In this document: positions 28,034-36,773 of the stretch, piece by piece
Numbering within the stretch: the first letter of the stretch is position 1
Layout of the letters: every line of letters starts with the position of its first letter
Assembly: GCA_020026055.1 (NCBI GenBank)
Contig: JAHHRA010000006.1
Location: forward strand, 1-64,000
Origin: Actinobacillus sp.
GTDB lineage: Bacteria > Pseudomonadota > Gammaproteobacteria > Enterobacterales > Pasteurellaceae
DNA length: 64,000 bases
Reading direction: 5' to 3'
Notes under the pieces: generated by a model
Seen by the model: the letters and a program-made list of their open reading frames with translations, nothing else
Told to the model about the DNA's origin: nothing
Databases searched by the model: none
Position numbers and translations under genes: made by a program

Positions 28034-28786
28034 TTAAACTAACAAAGCAACTGCTTTCACCACAGCTTCAACTGCTTTTTGTTCCGTTGAATGGATTGTT
28101 TCTTCGTTAGGGATTTCTTGTTGCGTACGATTGACGATAACGCCAGAAATCATACCCGCTCGTAACCCTAATGCACTGCACATTGTGAAAAGTGTTGCAC
28201 TTTCCATTTCAAAATTCATCACATGTAGTTCTTGCCATTGTTTTAAACGGCCTTGATAGTCTTTCCATATTTTCCCTGTATAAGTATCATAACGTTCTTG
28301 CCCAGGATAGAAAGTATCAGAAGAGGCTGTGATACCAATATGAGCAGCACTACTTTCTTGTGCGACTTTATAAAGAGCAGCAGTACAATCAAAGTCTGCA
28401 ACTGCAGGATAACAAATTGGTGCAAAGTGGAGACTTGCACCATCTAAACGTACAGCACCTGTTGTCACTAGCAAATCGCCAACATTGATATGAGGTTGAA
28501 TAGCTCCCGTTGTACCGACACGTAAGAATGTTCGTACGCCTAATTGAGCTAATTCTTCTACTGCAATAGAAACAGATGGACCACCGATACCTGTTGAGCA
28601 AACAACGACGGCTTTATCTTCGATATAACCTAACCACGATGTAAATTCGCGAGTACTGGCTAATTTGTGCGGACGGTCAAGCAAACGAGCTATGCGTTCT
28701 ACTCGTTCTGGTGCCCCAGGGACAATGGCAATTTTAGCACTGTCTAACATTGCTTTAGTTAAACCTAGATGAAATACCTCGCTCAT
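28034..28786 (-). CDS. udp: Uridine phosphorylase
   Basis: 250 residues of nucleoside phosphorylase family I. It cleaves uridine with phosphate to uracil and ribose-1-phosphate. Conserved: [38 protein letters not shown] and the nucleoside site [12 protein letters not shown]. The start at 28786 (MSEVFHLGL) has AAGGAG upstream; the frame open to 28879 overlaps asnC. The product links to the uracil-type permease in the window. Confidence 0.95.
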   Translation of the reverse strand: MSEVFHLGLTKAMLDSAKIAIVPGAPERVERIARLLDRPHKLASTREFTSWLGYIEDKAVVVCSTGIGGPSVSIAVEELAQLGVRTFLRVGTTGAIQPHINVGDLLVTTGAVRLDGASLHFAPICYPAVADFDCTAALYKVAQESSAAHIGITASSDTFYPGQERYDTYTGKIWKDYQGRLKQWQELHVMNFEMESATLFTMCSALGLRAGMISGVIVNRTQQEIPNEETIHSTEQKAVEAVVKAVALLV

Positions 28787-28808
28787 AAAAGAACTCCTTG
28801 TTAAAACT

Positions 28809-29261
28809 TTATGGTTGAATATCACGCAAAATAGGATTTTGCATTGAAATGAGAGTTTCTGTTGATTGAATCTCTTCAATCAACTGTATTTTTGTGGATA
28901 AAACAGTATGTAATTCAGCGATAGTGTGAGTCATGACTTTAATAAAAATAGAATAATTTCCTGTAGTGTAATAGGCCTCCACTACTTCATCGATTTGTTC
29001 TAATTGCATAATGACTTGGTCATAATCTTTGGCACTTTTTAAAATAATCCCAATAAAGCAACACACATCATAGCCTAATTTTTGAGTATCCGTTTTGATT
29101 TTTGTCCCTTGAATAACGCCAGCTTGACGCATTTTTTCTACTCGCACGTGAATCGTTCCAGGACTTACCCCAAAACTTTTTGCCATTTCTGCATAAGGTG
29201 TTCGAGCATCTTTGATTAAAATAGTTAAAATTTTTTTGTCTAAGTCATCAAGATTAAGCAT
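28809..29261 (-). CDS. asnC: Asparagine-responsive regulator AsnC
   Basis: A 150-residue Lrp/AsnC protein: N-terminal helix-turn-helix ([38 protein letters not shown]) and a C-terminal RAM ligand-binding domain. In E. coli AsnC activates asnA when asparagine is scarce and represses itself. It is divergent from asnA with 183 A/T-rich bases between, the classical arrangement. Confidence 0.95.
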   Translation of the reverse strand: MLNLDDLDKKILTILIKDARTPYAEMAKSFGVSPGTIHVRVEKMRQAGVIQGTKIKTDTQKLGYDVCCFIGIILKSAKDYDQVIMQLEQIDEVVEAYYTTGNYSIFIKVMTHTIAELHTVLSTKIQLIEEIQSTETLISMQNPILRDIQP

Positions 29262-29444
29262 TCTGAGCCTATTTTTATTTTACAGTTAATTAATTAAATT
29301 AAAAATCATCTAAAAAAAATCATTTATTTTAAATTTTATTTAATTAATGTGATTATTTTTATAATATTGTTTGACACAAACACTCATTTTCTAAATAATT
29401 TTTAAAAATATTTTTAATAAAAGATATCAATCTAGGTAAAGAAT

Positions 29445-30437
29445 ATGCAAAAATCGTTCATTTTACAACAGCAAGAAATCAGTTTTGCTAAAAATACATT
29501 CACAGAAAAATTAATCGAACATCTTGGCGTTATTGAGGTACAAGGTCCCCTCCTCAGTCAAGTCGGTGATGGTATGCAAGATAATCTATCAGGCAAGGAA
29601 AAAGCAGTACAAGTTAAAGTGAAACAGATCCCAAATGCCGTCTTTGAAGTAGTGCATTCTTTAGCAAAATGGAAACGTTATACCTTAGGGCGTTTCAGCT
29701 TTCAAGAAGGTGAAGGCTTATTTGTACATATGAAAGCATTGCGACCAGATGAAGACAGCCTTGACCAAACGCACAGTGTATTTGTTGATCAATGGGATTG
29801 GGAAAAAGTCATCCCTGCAGGCAGACGTAATCTTACTTATTTGAAAGAAACAGTAGAAAGTATTTATCAAGCTATGCGTGAAACTGAACAAGCAGTGACT
29901 CAAAAATTTAATTTAACGCCATTTTTGCCAGCTAAAATTCACTTTGTGCATAGTGAAGAGTTGGTGCAGCGTTTTCCAAATATGAATGATAAAGAACGTG
30001 AAGATGCTATCTGCCAAAAGTTAGGTGCAGTATTCTTAATTGGTATTGGTGGTAAGCTTTCTGATGGTAAACCTCACGATATGCGTGCCCCAGACTATGA
30101 CGACTGGACGACGCCATCTGAGGGCGAATATAAAGGCTTAAATGGTGATATTTTAGTTTGGAACCCTATCCTTGGACGTGCATTTGAACTTTCGTCAATG
30201 GGGATTCGTGTCGATGAAACTGCCCTTCGTACTCAGCTTGCAATTACTGGTGACGAAGATCGCCTTAAATATACTTACCATCAAGAGCTTATCAATGGCA
30301 AACTTCCGCTTTCTATCGGTGGTGGAATCGGACAATCTCGCTTAGTAATGCTATTGTTGCAGAAAAAACATATTGGTGAAGTTCAATCAAGTGTTTGGCC
30401 ACAAACATTAACTCAAGAGTACGCAAATATTTTATAG
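29445..30437 (+). CDS. asnA: Aspartate--ammonia ligase (asparagine synthetase A)
   Basis: 330 residues, exactly the E. coli AsnA length. A class II aminoacyl-tRNA-synthetase-like fold converts aspartate, ammonia and ATP to asparagine. Conserved: [45 protein letters not shown] and the C-terminal [16 protein letters not shown]. Controlled by the divergent asnC product. Confidence 0.96.
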   Translation: MQKSFILQQQEISFAKNTFTEKLIEHLGVIEVQGPLLSQVGDGMQDNLSGKEKAVQVKVKQIPNAVFEVVHSLAKWKRYTLGRFSFQEGEGLFVHMKALRPDEDSLDQTHSVFVDQWDWEKVIPAGRRNLTYLKETVESIYQAMRETEQAVTQKFNLTPFLPAKIHFVHSEELVQRFPNMNDKEREDAICQKLGAVFLIGIGGKLSDGKPHDMRAPDYDDWTTPSEGEYKGLNGDILVWNPILGRAFELSSMGIRVDETALRTQLAITGDEDRLKYTYHQELINGKLPLSIGGGIGQSRLVMLLLQKKHIGEVQSSVWPQTLTQEYANIL

Positions 30438-30898
30438 AATTTTTCTTTTACTGATTCGTGATACCTCGATTCTTTGTAAATTTTATAGAAAATTGAGTTT
30501 TTTTAAGTGATAAAAACAAGCACAGTAAGGTTCATTGTTTGATAAACAAAAATAAAATTATTTGTCTTTATACTCTCGCAAGATATATTTTTAATTCACA
30601 GAATTAGTTAAATTTTTTAGTTAAAAACTTAGTTGTTATATTTTCTCTTCTAAGAGTGCAGTATTCCATATTGCACTTTTAGTTTTAAGCATTTTGATAA
30701 AAATATTTTTATCTTCGAAGAGTATTTTATTCTATTAGATAATGCTATGACTTAAGAATATGATTTCTTATTTTTCTAATACTTGAATGATTAATGCAGT
30801 GAGATAAAGTTGATAATCATCTGATTTATTTATAAAAACACGCTCAAAGTTGTGTCTAGCTTCGAGCGTGTTTATCGTTGCAATGTTTTTCATAAAGA
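30438..30898. other. Gene-free interval after asnA, with hairpins
   Basis: A 461-base A/T-rich interval without a credible ORF. A weak terminator for asnA (CTCGATT/AATTGAG, T tail to 30504) and a second hairpin, AGTGCAGTAT-TCC-ATATTGCACT (30654-30677), followed by T-rich sequence, are visible. The second could end a small transcript, but no promoter is clear. Confidence 0.4.
30836..30871 (-). terminator. Terminator of slyD
   Basis: On the minus strand AAACACGCTC pairs with GAGCGTGTTT across a longer loop, followed by Ts. It lies 28 bases after the slyD stop. Confidence 0.75.
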
Positions 30899-31504
30899 CT
30901 AATGGTTACAGCCACAATCACCTTTGCTTTCTTTATGCCCATGCCCCCCGCAACATTTATGATCATTTTGATGAGAGTGATGTCCTCCACAGCATTCATG
31001 ATCATTTTGATGATGTCCTCCACAGCAATTTTCTTCTGCTACATGGACATGCTTATGAGCCAACTCTTCTGCAGTTGCATCGCGGATTTCAACAATTTCT
31101 ATAGCGAATAAAAGAGGTTGTCCTGCTAACATATGGTTTCCATCAACTACGACTTCATCACCCTCTACTGCAGTAATAACGACAGGCAAAGGACCTTGGT
31201 CAGTTTCAGCGATAAAACGCATACCTGCTTGAAGCTCATCTACTGCTCCTTCAAATATTGTCTTTGGTACACGTTGTACCATCATCTCATTGTATTCACC
31301 GTAGCCTTCTTCAGGTTTTACGTGAACTTCAAATTTTTCACCTACTTTTTTGCCTTCTAATGCATTTTCAAGACCAACAATAAGATTATGATGACCTTGT
31401 AAGTAAGTTAAAGGTTGATTTGTAGGTGCTTCATCAATTAAAACACCATCTTGATTGCGTAATTGATAAGCAATACTTACGACTTTATCTTTTGTAACTT
31501 TCAT
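30899..31504 (-). CDS. slyD: FKBP-type peptidyl-prolyl isomerase SlyD
   Basis: 201 residues. An FKBP core split by the IF chaperone flap (residues 1-150; GLENALEGKKVGEKF) is followed by a metal-binding tail rich in Cys and His, with three CCGGH units (CCGGHHQNDHE, CCGGHHSHQNDHK, CCGGHGHKES) and a terminal CGCNH. It folds proline-limited proteins and delivers Ni for hydrogenase or urease maturation. The tail is encoded by imperfect tandem repeats of about 40 bases (30950-31035). Confidence 0.95.
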   Translation of the reverse strand: MKVTKDKVVSIAYQLRNQDGVLIDEAPTNQPLTYLQGHHNLIVGLENALEGKKVGEKFEVHVKPEEGYGEYNEMMVQRVPKTIFEGAVDELQAGMRFIAETDQGPLPVVITAVEGDEVVVDGNHMLAGQPLLFAIEIVEIRDATAEELAHKHVHVAEENCCGGHHQNDHECCGGHHSHQNDHKCCGGHGHKESKGDCGCNH

Positions 31505-31660
31505 TGGTTACCTCAAATTTTATGATGAATAGAACGCGTGCATTGTAACAAACTTACTTTGTTTATTCTCGGTTTTTTATGAAATGTTTAAAAATGTTAA
31601 AGGTTTCTAAAAAAGTGTATACTTGCTAGCCTTCTTATCGATTCAAGCAGGAACATCCCA

Positions 31661-32731
31661 TTGAAAACAAAACAAGCTATTCTAGCTTATATTCCTCACC
31701 TCTCTCATATAGCAGGGTTAATTTTTACTTTATTGGCGAGCTTTTTCTGTATGTGGTTTATTGTAGAACTCCCACATTGGACGAATGGTCACAGTTTTGG
31801 CTTATCTTCATTAACGCTGGCAATCTTATTAGGTATTTTATTGGGAAATACTCTTTACCCTCAATCTGGCAGTATTCTCAATTTGGGGGTAAGCTATACA
31901 AAAGGACAAGTATTGCGTCTAGCTATTATGCTTTATGGCTTTAAATTGACTTTTACGCAAGTTGAAAATATTGGTAGTGCAGCGATATTCACAGACATTC
32001 TCACACTTTCTTCGACTTTTTTATTGGCGTATTACTTAGGTACTAAAGTTTTTAAAATGGACAAAGAAACGAGCATTCTCATCGGTGCAGGTGCGAGCAT
32101 TTGCGGTGCTGCAGCTGTGATTGCCACTGAACCTGTTCTTAAAGCACCTTCTTATAAAGTCGCGATTGCAGTGGCGACGGTTGTAGTTTTTGGAACGGCA
32201 GCGATGTTGCTTTACCCAATGTTCTACCATATGGGTTGGCTACAACAATGGCTTAGCGATAGCCAATACGGTATCTACGAAGGCTCTACAATTCACGAAG
32301 TAGCACAAGTCGTTGTTGCTGGGAATGCTATTAGCCCAGCAGCAGCAAGTACTGCTGTGATTACTAAAATGATCCGCGTGATGTTACTCGCACCATTTTT
32401 GTTACTCCTATCTTTCTTTCTAGTGAAAAGCGAACGAAGCGAAAAAATACCTCTTGCACAAAAAATTCGCCAAGTGCAAATACCTTGGTTTGCTTTTATC
32501 TTTATTGGCGTAGTTGCTCTTCACACTTGGCTACCTTTTAGTCACGAAACTGTCAAAAAAATGGTCTGGTTAGATGATCTCCTTTTGACGATGGCAATGT
32601 TTGCACTTGGCTTAACTACTCACATCAGTGCGATTAAAAAAGCAGGAATTAAACCGCTTATCCTCGGTATTATCCTTTTCGCATGGTTAATTCTCGGTGG
32701 TGCAGGTATTAACGTATTAATTAATCACTAA
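31661..32731 (+). CDS. YeiH/UPF0324 family membrane transporter
   Basis: 356 residues with about 10-11 transmembrane segments. Family motifs: LTLAILLGILLGNTLYP, LRLAIMLYGFKLTF, LIGAGASICGAAAVIA and EGSTIHEVAQVVVAG. Related to E. coli YeiH and H. influenzae HI1643, annotated as putative sulfate exporters; the substrate is unproven. The start is TTG with AGGAAC eight bases upstream; the next in-frame ATG falls inside the first membrane segment. Monocistronic with a strong terminator. No LysR-type yeiE partner is adjacent. Confidence 0.88.
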   Translation: MKTKQAILAYIPHLSHIAGLIFTLLASFFCMWFIVELPHWTNGHSFGLSSLTLAILLGILLGNTLYPQSGSILNLGVSYTKGQVLRLAIMLYGFKLTFTQVENIGSAAIFTDILTLSSTFLLAYYLGTKVFKMDKETSILIGAGASICGAAAVIATEPVLKAPSYKVAIAVATVVVFGTAAMLLYPMFYHMGWLQQWLSDSQYGIYEGSTIHEVAQVVVAGNAISPAAASTAVITKMIRVMLLAPFLLLLSFFLVKSERSEKIPLAQKIRQVQIPWFAFIFIGVVALHTWLPFSHETVKKMVWLDDLLLTMAMFALGLTTHISAIKKAGIKPLILGIILFAWLILGGAGINVLINH

Positions 32732-32756
32732 TTTATTTTAGTAAACGAATTATTAC

Positions 32757-32791
32757 CCCGTATTTTGATTAAATAGAAATACGGGTTTTTT
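32757..32791 (+). terminator. Terminator of the YeiH-type gene
   Basis: CCCGTATTT pairs with AAATACGGG (32777-32785), followed by six Ts. Confidence 0.9.
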
Positions 32792-32798
32792 ATGTTTT

Positions 32799-32863
32799 AT
32801 TTTCAATAGATTATTGAAAATGTGAAAAAGCTCACTTTCTAATCATTCTAAAATAAATACAAT
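32799..32863 (+). promoter_or_regulatory. fruBKA control region: palindrome, CRP site and -10
   Basis: ATTTTCAATA-GAT-TATTGAAAAT (32799-32821) is a perfect 10-bp-arm dyad. It is followed by TGTGA-AAAAGC-TCACT (32821-32836), 9 of 10 matches to the CRP core. TACAAT (32858-32863) would set +1 near 32870, placing the CRP centre at about -41.5, a class II activator position. The dyad suggests a further regulator; it does not resemble the Cra consensus. Confidence 0.7.
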
Positions 32864-32900
32864 TTTTGCATTTGATGTATTTATTAAGGAAATGAATAAA

Positions 32901-33995
32901 ATGTTTGAAATTTCGAGTGAAAATTTACTTTTGCAACAGGCTACAAACGATAAAGCAAGAACCATTGAGCATATTGCAAAGCATTTACAAGAATTAGGCT
33001 ATGTTGAGGAAGGTTATGCTCAAACAATGATGGCACGGGAAGAGCAAACTTGCACCTATTTAGGCAATGGGATTGCTATTCCACATGGTACCTTGGAAAG
33101 TCGTTCATTAGTCAAGAAAACAGGGGTTGTCATTGCTCAATTTCCGCAAGGTGTTGCATGGTCACCGAATGAAAAAGCTTTTATCGTGATTGGCATTGCG
33201 GCAAAATCTGAAGAGCATCTCACGTTACTCAGAAAATTGACGGGGCTACTCAGTGATGAACAACGCATTCAACGACTGATTTTAGCTCGAACACCGACAG
33301 ATTTTCTTCATTACTTTCAAACCTCTAAACCCTTTATCACCCCAGCCTTAATTACCACCCATTTAACCACTGATAATTTACTGACCTTAACTGCTGAAAA
33401 TGTATGTCATCTGCAACAACAGGGTTATTGCAATGAGCACTTTTTAAGTGATGTTATGGCACATCAATCGTTGTATCTAGGCGAGAACTGCTTTTTAAGC
33501 GATAGTGCAATCGGTAATTTAGAAAACGGAATGAGCATTGCGAAAAATGAAACAGGGAAAATGCTTTTTACCATTGCCCAAATAGATGAACAGCCCAATC
33601 CACTATTGTGTGCTTTAACACCCGAAATACTTCAGCAATTACAGCGTGCCTATAAAAACGGAATGGTCACAATTTTAGAAAAATTATACAAAGGAGAAGC
33701 CCTTGTAGAAACTGGTGATGAAATGCTGGAAGGATCATTCCTCATCAAAAATCCACAAGGATTACATGCAAGACCAGCAACGTTACTGGTGAAAATTGCG
33801 AAACAATTCCCATGCGAAATTCTTATTGCGAATCCAGATAATCAAACAGACTTTGTGAACGGTAAAAATTTAATGAAAGTGCTGACATTAGGTACGCAAA
33901 AAAATCAGCATCTGCATATTAAAACGAAAGGGAAACAAGCAGCGGAAGCATTGCAAGCACTAGAAGTAGCCATTAACGATGGATTAGGGGAATGA
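32901..33995 (+). CDS. fruB: Fructose PTS diphosphoryl transfer protein (EIIA-FPr)
   Basis: 364 residues from ATG 32901 (MFEISSEN, as in E. coli FruB); an ATG nine bases upstream lies too close to the AAGGA site. The N-terminal EIIA-Fru domain has phospho-His in NGIAIPHGT, a middle domain follows, and the C-terminal HPr-like FPr domain has phospho-His in PQGLHARPAT. It passes phosphate from EI to FruA. First gene of fruB-fruK-fruA. Confidence 0.95.
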   Translation: MFEISSENLLLQQATNDKARTIEHIAKHLQELGYVEEGYAQTMMAREEQTCTYLGNGIAIPHGTLESRSLVKKTGVVIAQFPQGVAWSPNEKAFIVIGIAAKSEEHLTLLRKLTGLLSDEQRIQRLILARTPTDFLHYFQTSKPFITPALITTHLTTDNLLTLTAENVCHLQQQGYCNEHFLSDVMAHQSLYLGENCFLSDSAIGNLENGMSIAKNETGKMLFTIAQIDEQPNPLLCALTPEILQQLQRAYKNGMVTILEKLYKGEALVETGDEMLEGSFLIKNPQGLHARPATLLVKIAKQFPCEILIANPDNQTDFVNGKNLMKVLTLGTQKNQHLHIKTKGKQAAEALQALEVAINDGLGE

Positions 33996-33996
33996 T

Positions 33997-34935
33997 ATGC
34001 GATTTTTAACGGTAACCTTGAATCCTGCCATTGATTTAGTCGGGGTAACAGAAATATTATGTATTGGTGACGTGAACAGTATAAAGACCTTATCACAACA
34101 CCCTGCGGGGAAGGGGATTAATGTCGCACAAATATTGAGAAAACTCGACGTACAAGTGACTGCGACTGGTTTTCTTGGTTGGGAAAATGTGGGTGTTTTT
34201 CAACAACTTTTTCAAAAGAATCAGATTAGTGATGAGTTCATTTACATTGATGGGCAAACTAGAACAAATATCAAAATTACAAGTGCAGGCGATACAACCG
34301 ATCTCAATTTTACAGGTTTCTATGTGTCCTCTGAGCAGTGGGCATTGCTCTGTGAGCAGAGTCAAGATTGGCATGAAAGATTCGATTGCGTCTTGATTTG
34401 TGGATCTTTACCACGAGGCGTATCAGCGGAAATGTTTGCGGAATGGTGTCATAAGCTTACACAACAGGGCGTGCATTGGGTACTCGACACCAGTAAAACT
34501 GCATTGAAATTGGCTGTTGCAGCTAAACCGATTCTTATTAAACCTAATTCTGAAGAATTACAGGTTTTAGCAGGAAATAGCAAACTTACCACGATTGAAG
34601 AACAATGCCGTTTGGCAAAAAAAATATGCCAAGAATATACCCAGTACGTTTTGCTATCAGGTGGTGAAAAAGGTGCATATTTAGTCAGCCGTCACAATGA
34701 TGAAATTTATCATGCCGTATTACCATGTAAAAATGTAGTCAGTACCACAGGAGCAGGTGATAGTTTACTTGCTAGTTTTATAGCCTACTTTTTAGACAAA
34801 CATAGCGATATTGATGTGGCATTAAAACACGCCGTAGTTATTGCGACCTTAGTTGTCGAATCTTCAGGAATTGATTGGCAGCTCGCTGAAGTAAAAAAAC
34901 GGATGCCTTTTGTTCAATCTTCTCATTTCTATTAA
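33997..34935 (+). CDS. fruK: 1-phosphofructokinase
   Basis: 312-residue PfkB-family kinase converting fructose-1-phosphate to fructose-1,6-bisphosphate. TLNPAID near the start, the PfkB motif 1 region PAGKGINVAQILRKL, and motif 2 TTGAGDSLLASF with the catalytic Asp. It starts one base after the fruB stop, so it is coupled. Confidence 0.96.
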   Translation: MRFLTVTLNPAIDLVGVTEILCIGDVNSIKTLSQHPAGKGINVAQILRKLDVQVTATGFLGWENVGVFQQLFQKNQISDEFIYIDGQTRTNIKITSAGDTTDLNFTGFYVSSEQWALLCEQSQDWHERFDCVLICGSLPRGVSAEMFAEWCHKLTQQGVHWVLDTSKTALKLAVAAKPILIKPNSEELQVLAGNSKLTTIEEQCRLAKKICQEYTQYVLLSGGEKGAYLVSRHNDEIYHAVLPCKNVVSTTGAGDSLLASFIAYFLDKHSDIDVALKHAVVIATLVVESSGIDWQLAEVKKRMPFVQSSHFY

Positions 34936-34952
34936 ATTATTAGGGTCATACT

Positions 34953-36623
34953 ATGAAAATTGCACTTTATTATCCCTCCTATTTAGGAGAAGGACGCATT
35001 GCCTTACTCAATGCACGTTTACAGCCTGTTTTAACGGCAGTAGGGAATACAATTGTTCCAGTTGAACAGGCTGATATCGTTGTGTTATTTGATAATAATA
35101 TTCCAGCTAAAGCACACGGAAAAATTGGTGGCGTTTTAGATTTACAAAGTGCTTTTAACGATCCTCAGAAAGCGTGGCAAACCATTCAAACTTTCTCAGA
35201 TACGTTAAATTCACAAGCCAAAGAAAATTCGCCACCAGAAAAAGAAAAATTTGTCATTGCGGTTACTGCTTGCCCAACTGGCGTGGCACATACTTTTATG
35301 TCGGCAGAAGCGATAGAGCGTTATGCGGAAAGCCAAGGCTGGCAAATTAAAGTAGAAACGCGAGGACAAATTGGCACCAATGATGCAGTTACGCCTGAAG
35401 ATATTAAGCGTGCAGATTTAATTTTTGTTGCTGTAGATATTGATGTGGACTTAGATAAATTTCGAGGAAAACCTTTATATAAAACCAGTACAGGTGCCGC
35501 ATTAAAACATACTGCTGATGAATTTAAAAAAGCATGGCAAGAGGCTAAACCTTATGAAATCGCAGATGATGCGATTCAACAAACTGATAAGCCTGAATCT
35601 AAAAAATTACATACTGGGATTTACAAAGACTTAATGACTGGCGTGTCTTATATGTTGCCAGTAGTAGTAGCGGGTGGTTTACTCATTGCTATTTCCTTTA
35701 TGTTTGGATTCGATGCCTTTAAAGATCCCAATATTGCGGGCGGGTTACCTAAAGCATTGATGGATATCGGTGGGGGTGCAGCGTTCCATTTAATGATTGC
35801 GGTATTTGCTGCTTATGTTGCTTATTCGATTGCGGATCGTCCAGGGCTTGCGGTAGGTCTAATTGGTGGGATGCTTGCTACTACGGGAGGTGCAGGGATT
35901 TTAGGCGGTATCGTTGCTGGTTTCCTTGCTGGTTATACCGTGAAATGGCTGAATAAAGCTATCCAGTTACCAGCAAGTTTTGCCTCACTTAAACCAATTT
36001 TAATTTTGCCATTTTTAGGCACACTTATTGTCGGCTTATTAATGGTTTACCTTATCAATCCACCTGTCGCAAGTATCATGGAATCGCTTAAACACTGGCT
36101 CGCCACGTTAAATAGTGTAAATGCGGTAGTATTAGGACTCATCATTGGTGCAATGATGTGCGTAGATATGGGCGGTCCTGTGAATAAAGCGGCTTATACT
36201 TTCTCAGTTGGGCTTTTAACTTCTGGTGTGTACACGCCAATGGCAGCAGCGATGGCAGCAGGTATGGTGCCACCTATCGGTATGGCAATCGCAACTTGGC
36301 TTGCTCGTAAAAAGTTTGAGCAAAATGAACGTGATGCAGGAAATGCAGCCTTTGTTCTTGGATTATGTTTTATCTCAGAAGGTGCATTGCCATTTGTCGC
36401 CGCCGATCCGATTCGAGTGATTATCAGTGCTATTTTTGGTGGTGCAACCGCAGGTGCATTATCAATGGTATTTGGTATCACATTGCAAGCGCCACATGGC
36501 GGTCTATTTGTGATTCCTTTTGTATCGCAACCACTTTTATATTTGGGTTTAATTGCAATTGGTAGTATCGTAACGGGTGTGATCTACGCTATTATCCGAC
36601 CAAAAGCGATGGCAACTATTTAG
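34953..36623 (+). CDS. fruA: Fructose PTS permease EIIB'BC
   Basis: 556 residues. A degenerate IIB' domain (1-90, no Cys motif) is followed by the active IIB with phospho-Cys in TACPTGVAHTFMSAEA (near residue 109) and the IIC membrane domain (about 225-550, GGXXXXXGAMMCVDMGGPVNKAA type motif). It imports fructose as fructose-1-phosphate. Third gene of the operon, 17 bases after fruK. A palindromic element follows the stop. Confidence 0.96.
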   Translation: MKIALYYPSYLGEGRIALLNARLQPVLTAVGNTIVPVEQADIVVLFDNNIPAKAHGKIGGVLDLQSAFNDPQKAWQTIQTFSDTLNSQAKENSPPEKEKFVIAVTACPTGVAHTFMSAEAIERYAESQGWQIKVETRGQIGTNDAVTPEDIKRADLIFVAVDIDVDLDKFRGKPLYKTSTGAALKHTADEFKKAWQEAKPYEIADDAIQQTDKPESKKLHTGIYKDLMTGVSYMLPVVVAGGLLIAISFMFGFDAFKDPNIAGGLPKALMDIGGGAAFHLMIAVFAAYVAYSIADRPGLAVGLIGGMLATTGGAGILGGIVAGFLAGYTVKWLNKAIQLPASFASLKPILILPFLGTLIVGLLMVYLINPPVASIMESLKHWLATLNSVNAVVLGLIIGAMMCVDMGGPVNKAAYTFSVGLLTSGVYTPMAAAMAAGMVPPIGMAIATWLARKKFEQNERDAGNAAFVLGLCFISEGALPFVAADPIRVIISAIFGGATAGALSMVFGITLQAPHGGLFVIPFVSQPLLYLGLIAIGSIVTGVIYAIIRPKAMATI

Positions 36624-36634
36624 TTTTAGTCGAT

Positions 36635-36688
36635 CACGCCCCAATTTTCCAAAAAATTTATATAATTTTTCACGAAAATCGGGGCGTG
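36635..36688. repeat. Palindromic element (ACGCC/GGCGT family), after fruA
   Basis: CACGCCCCAATTTTC is matched by GAAAATCGGGGCGTG across a longer A/T centre. It begins 12 bases after the fruA stop and a T run follows, so it can serve as the fru terminator. Confidence 0.8.
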
Positions 36689-36773
36689 TTTTTCTTTTTT
36701 AAATTTAGATAAAATTCTCGTTTGGAAAAATTTGCTAAAATAGGGCTTTTACTAAGTTTGATTAGGAAAACGT

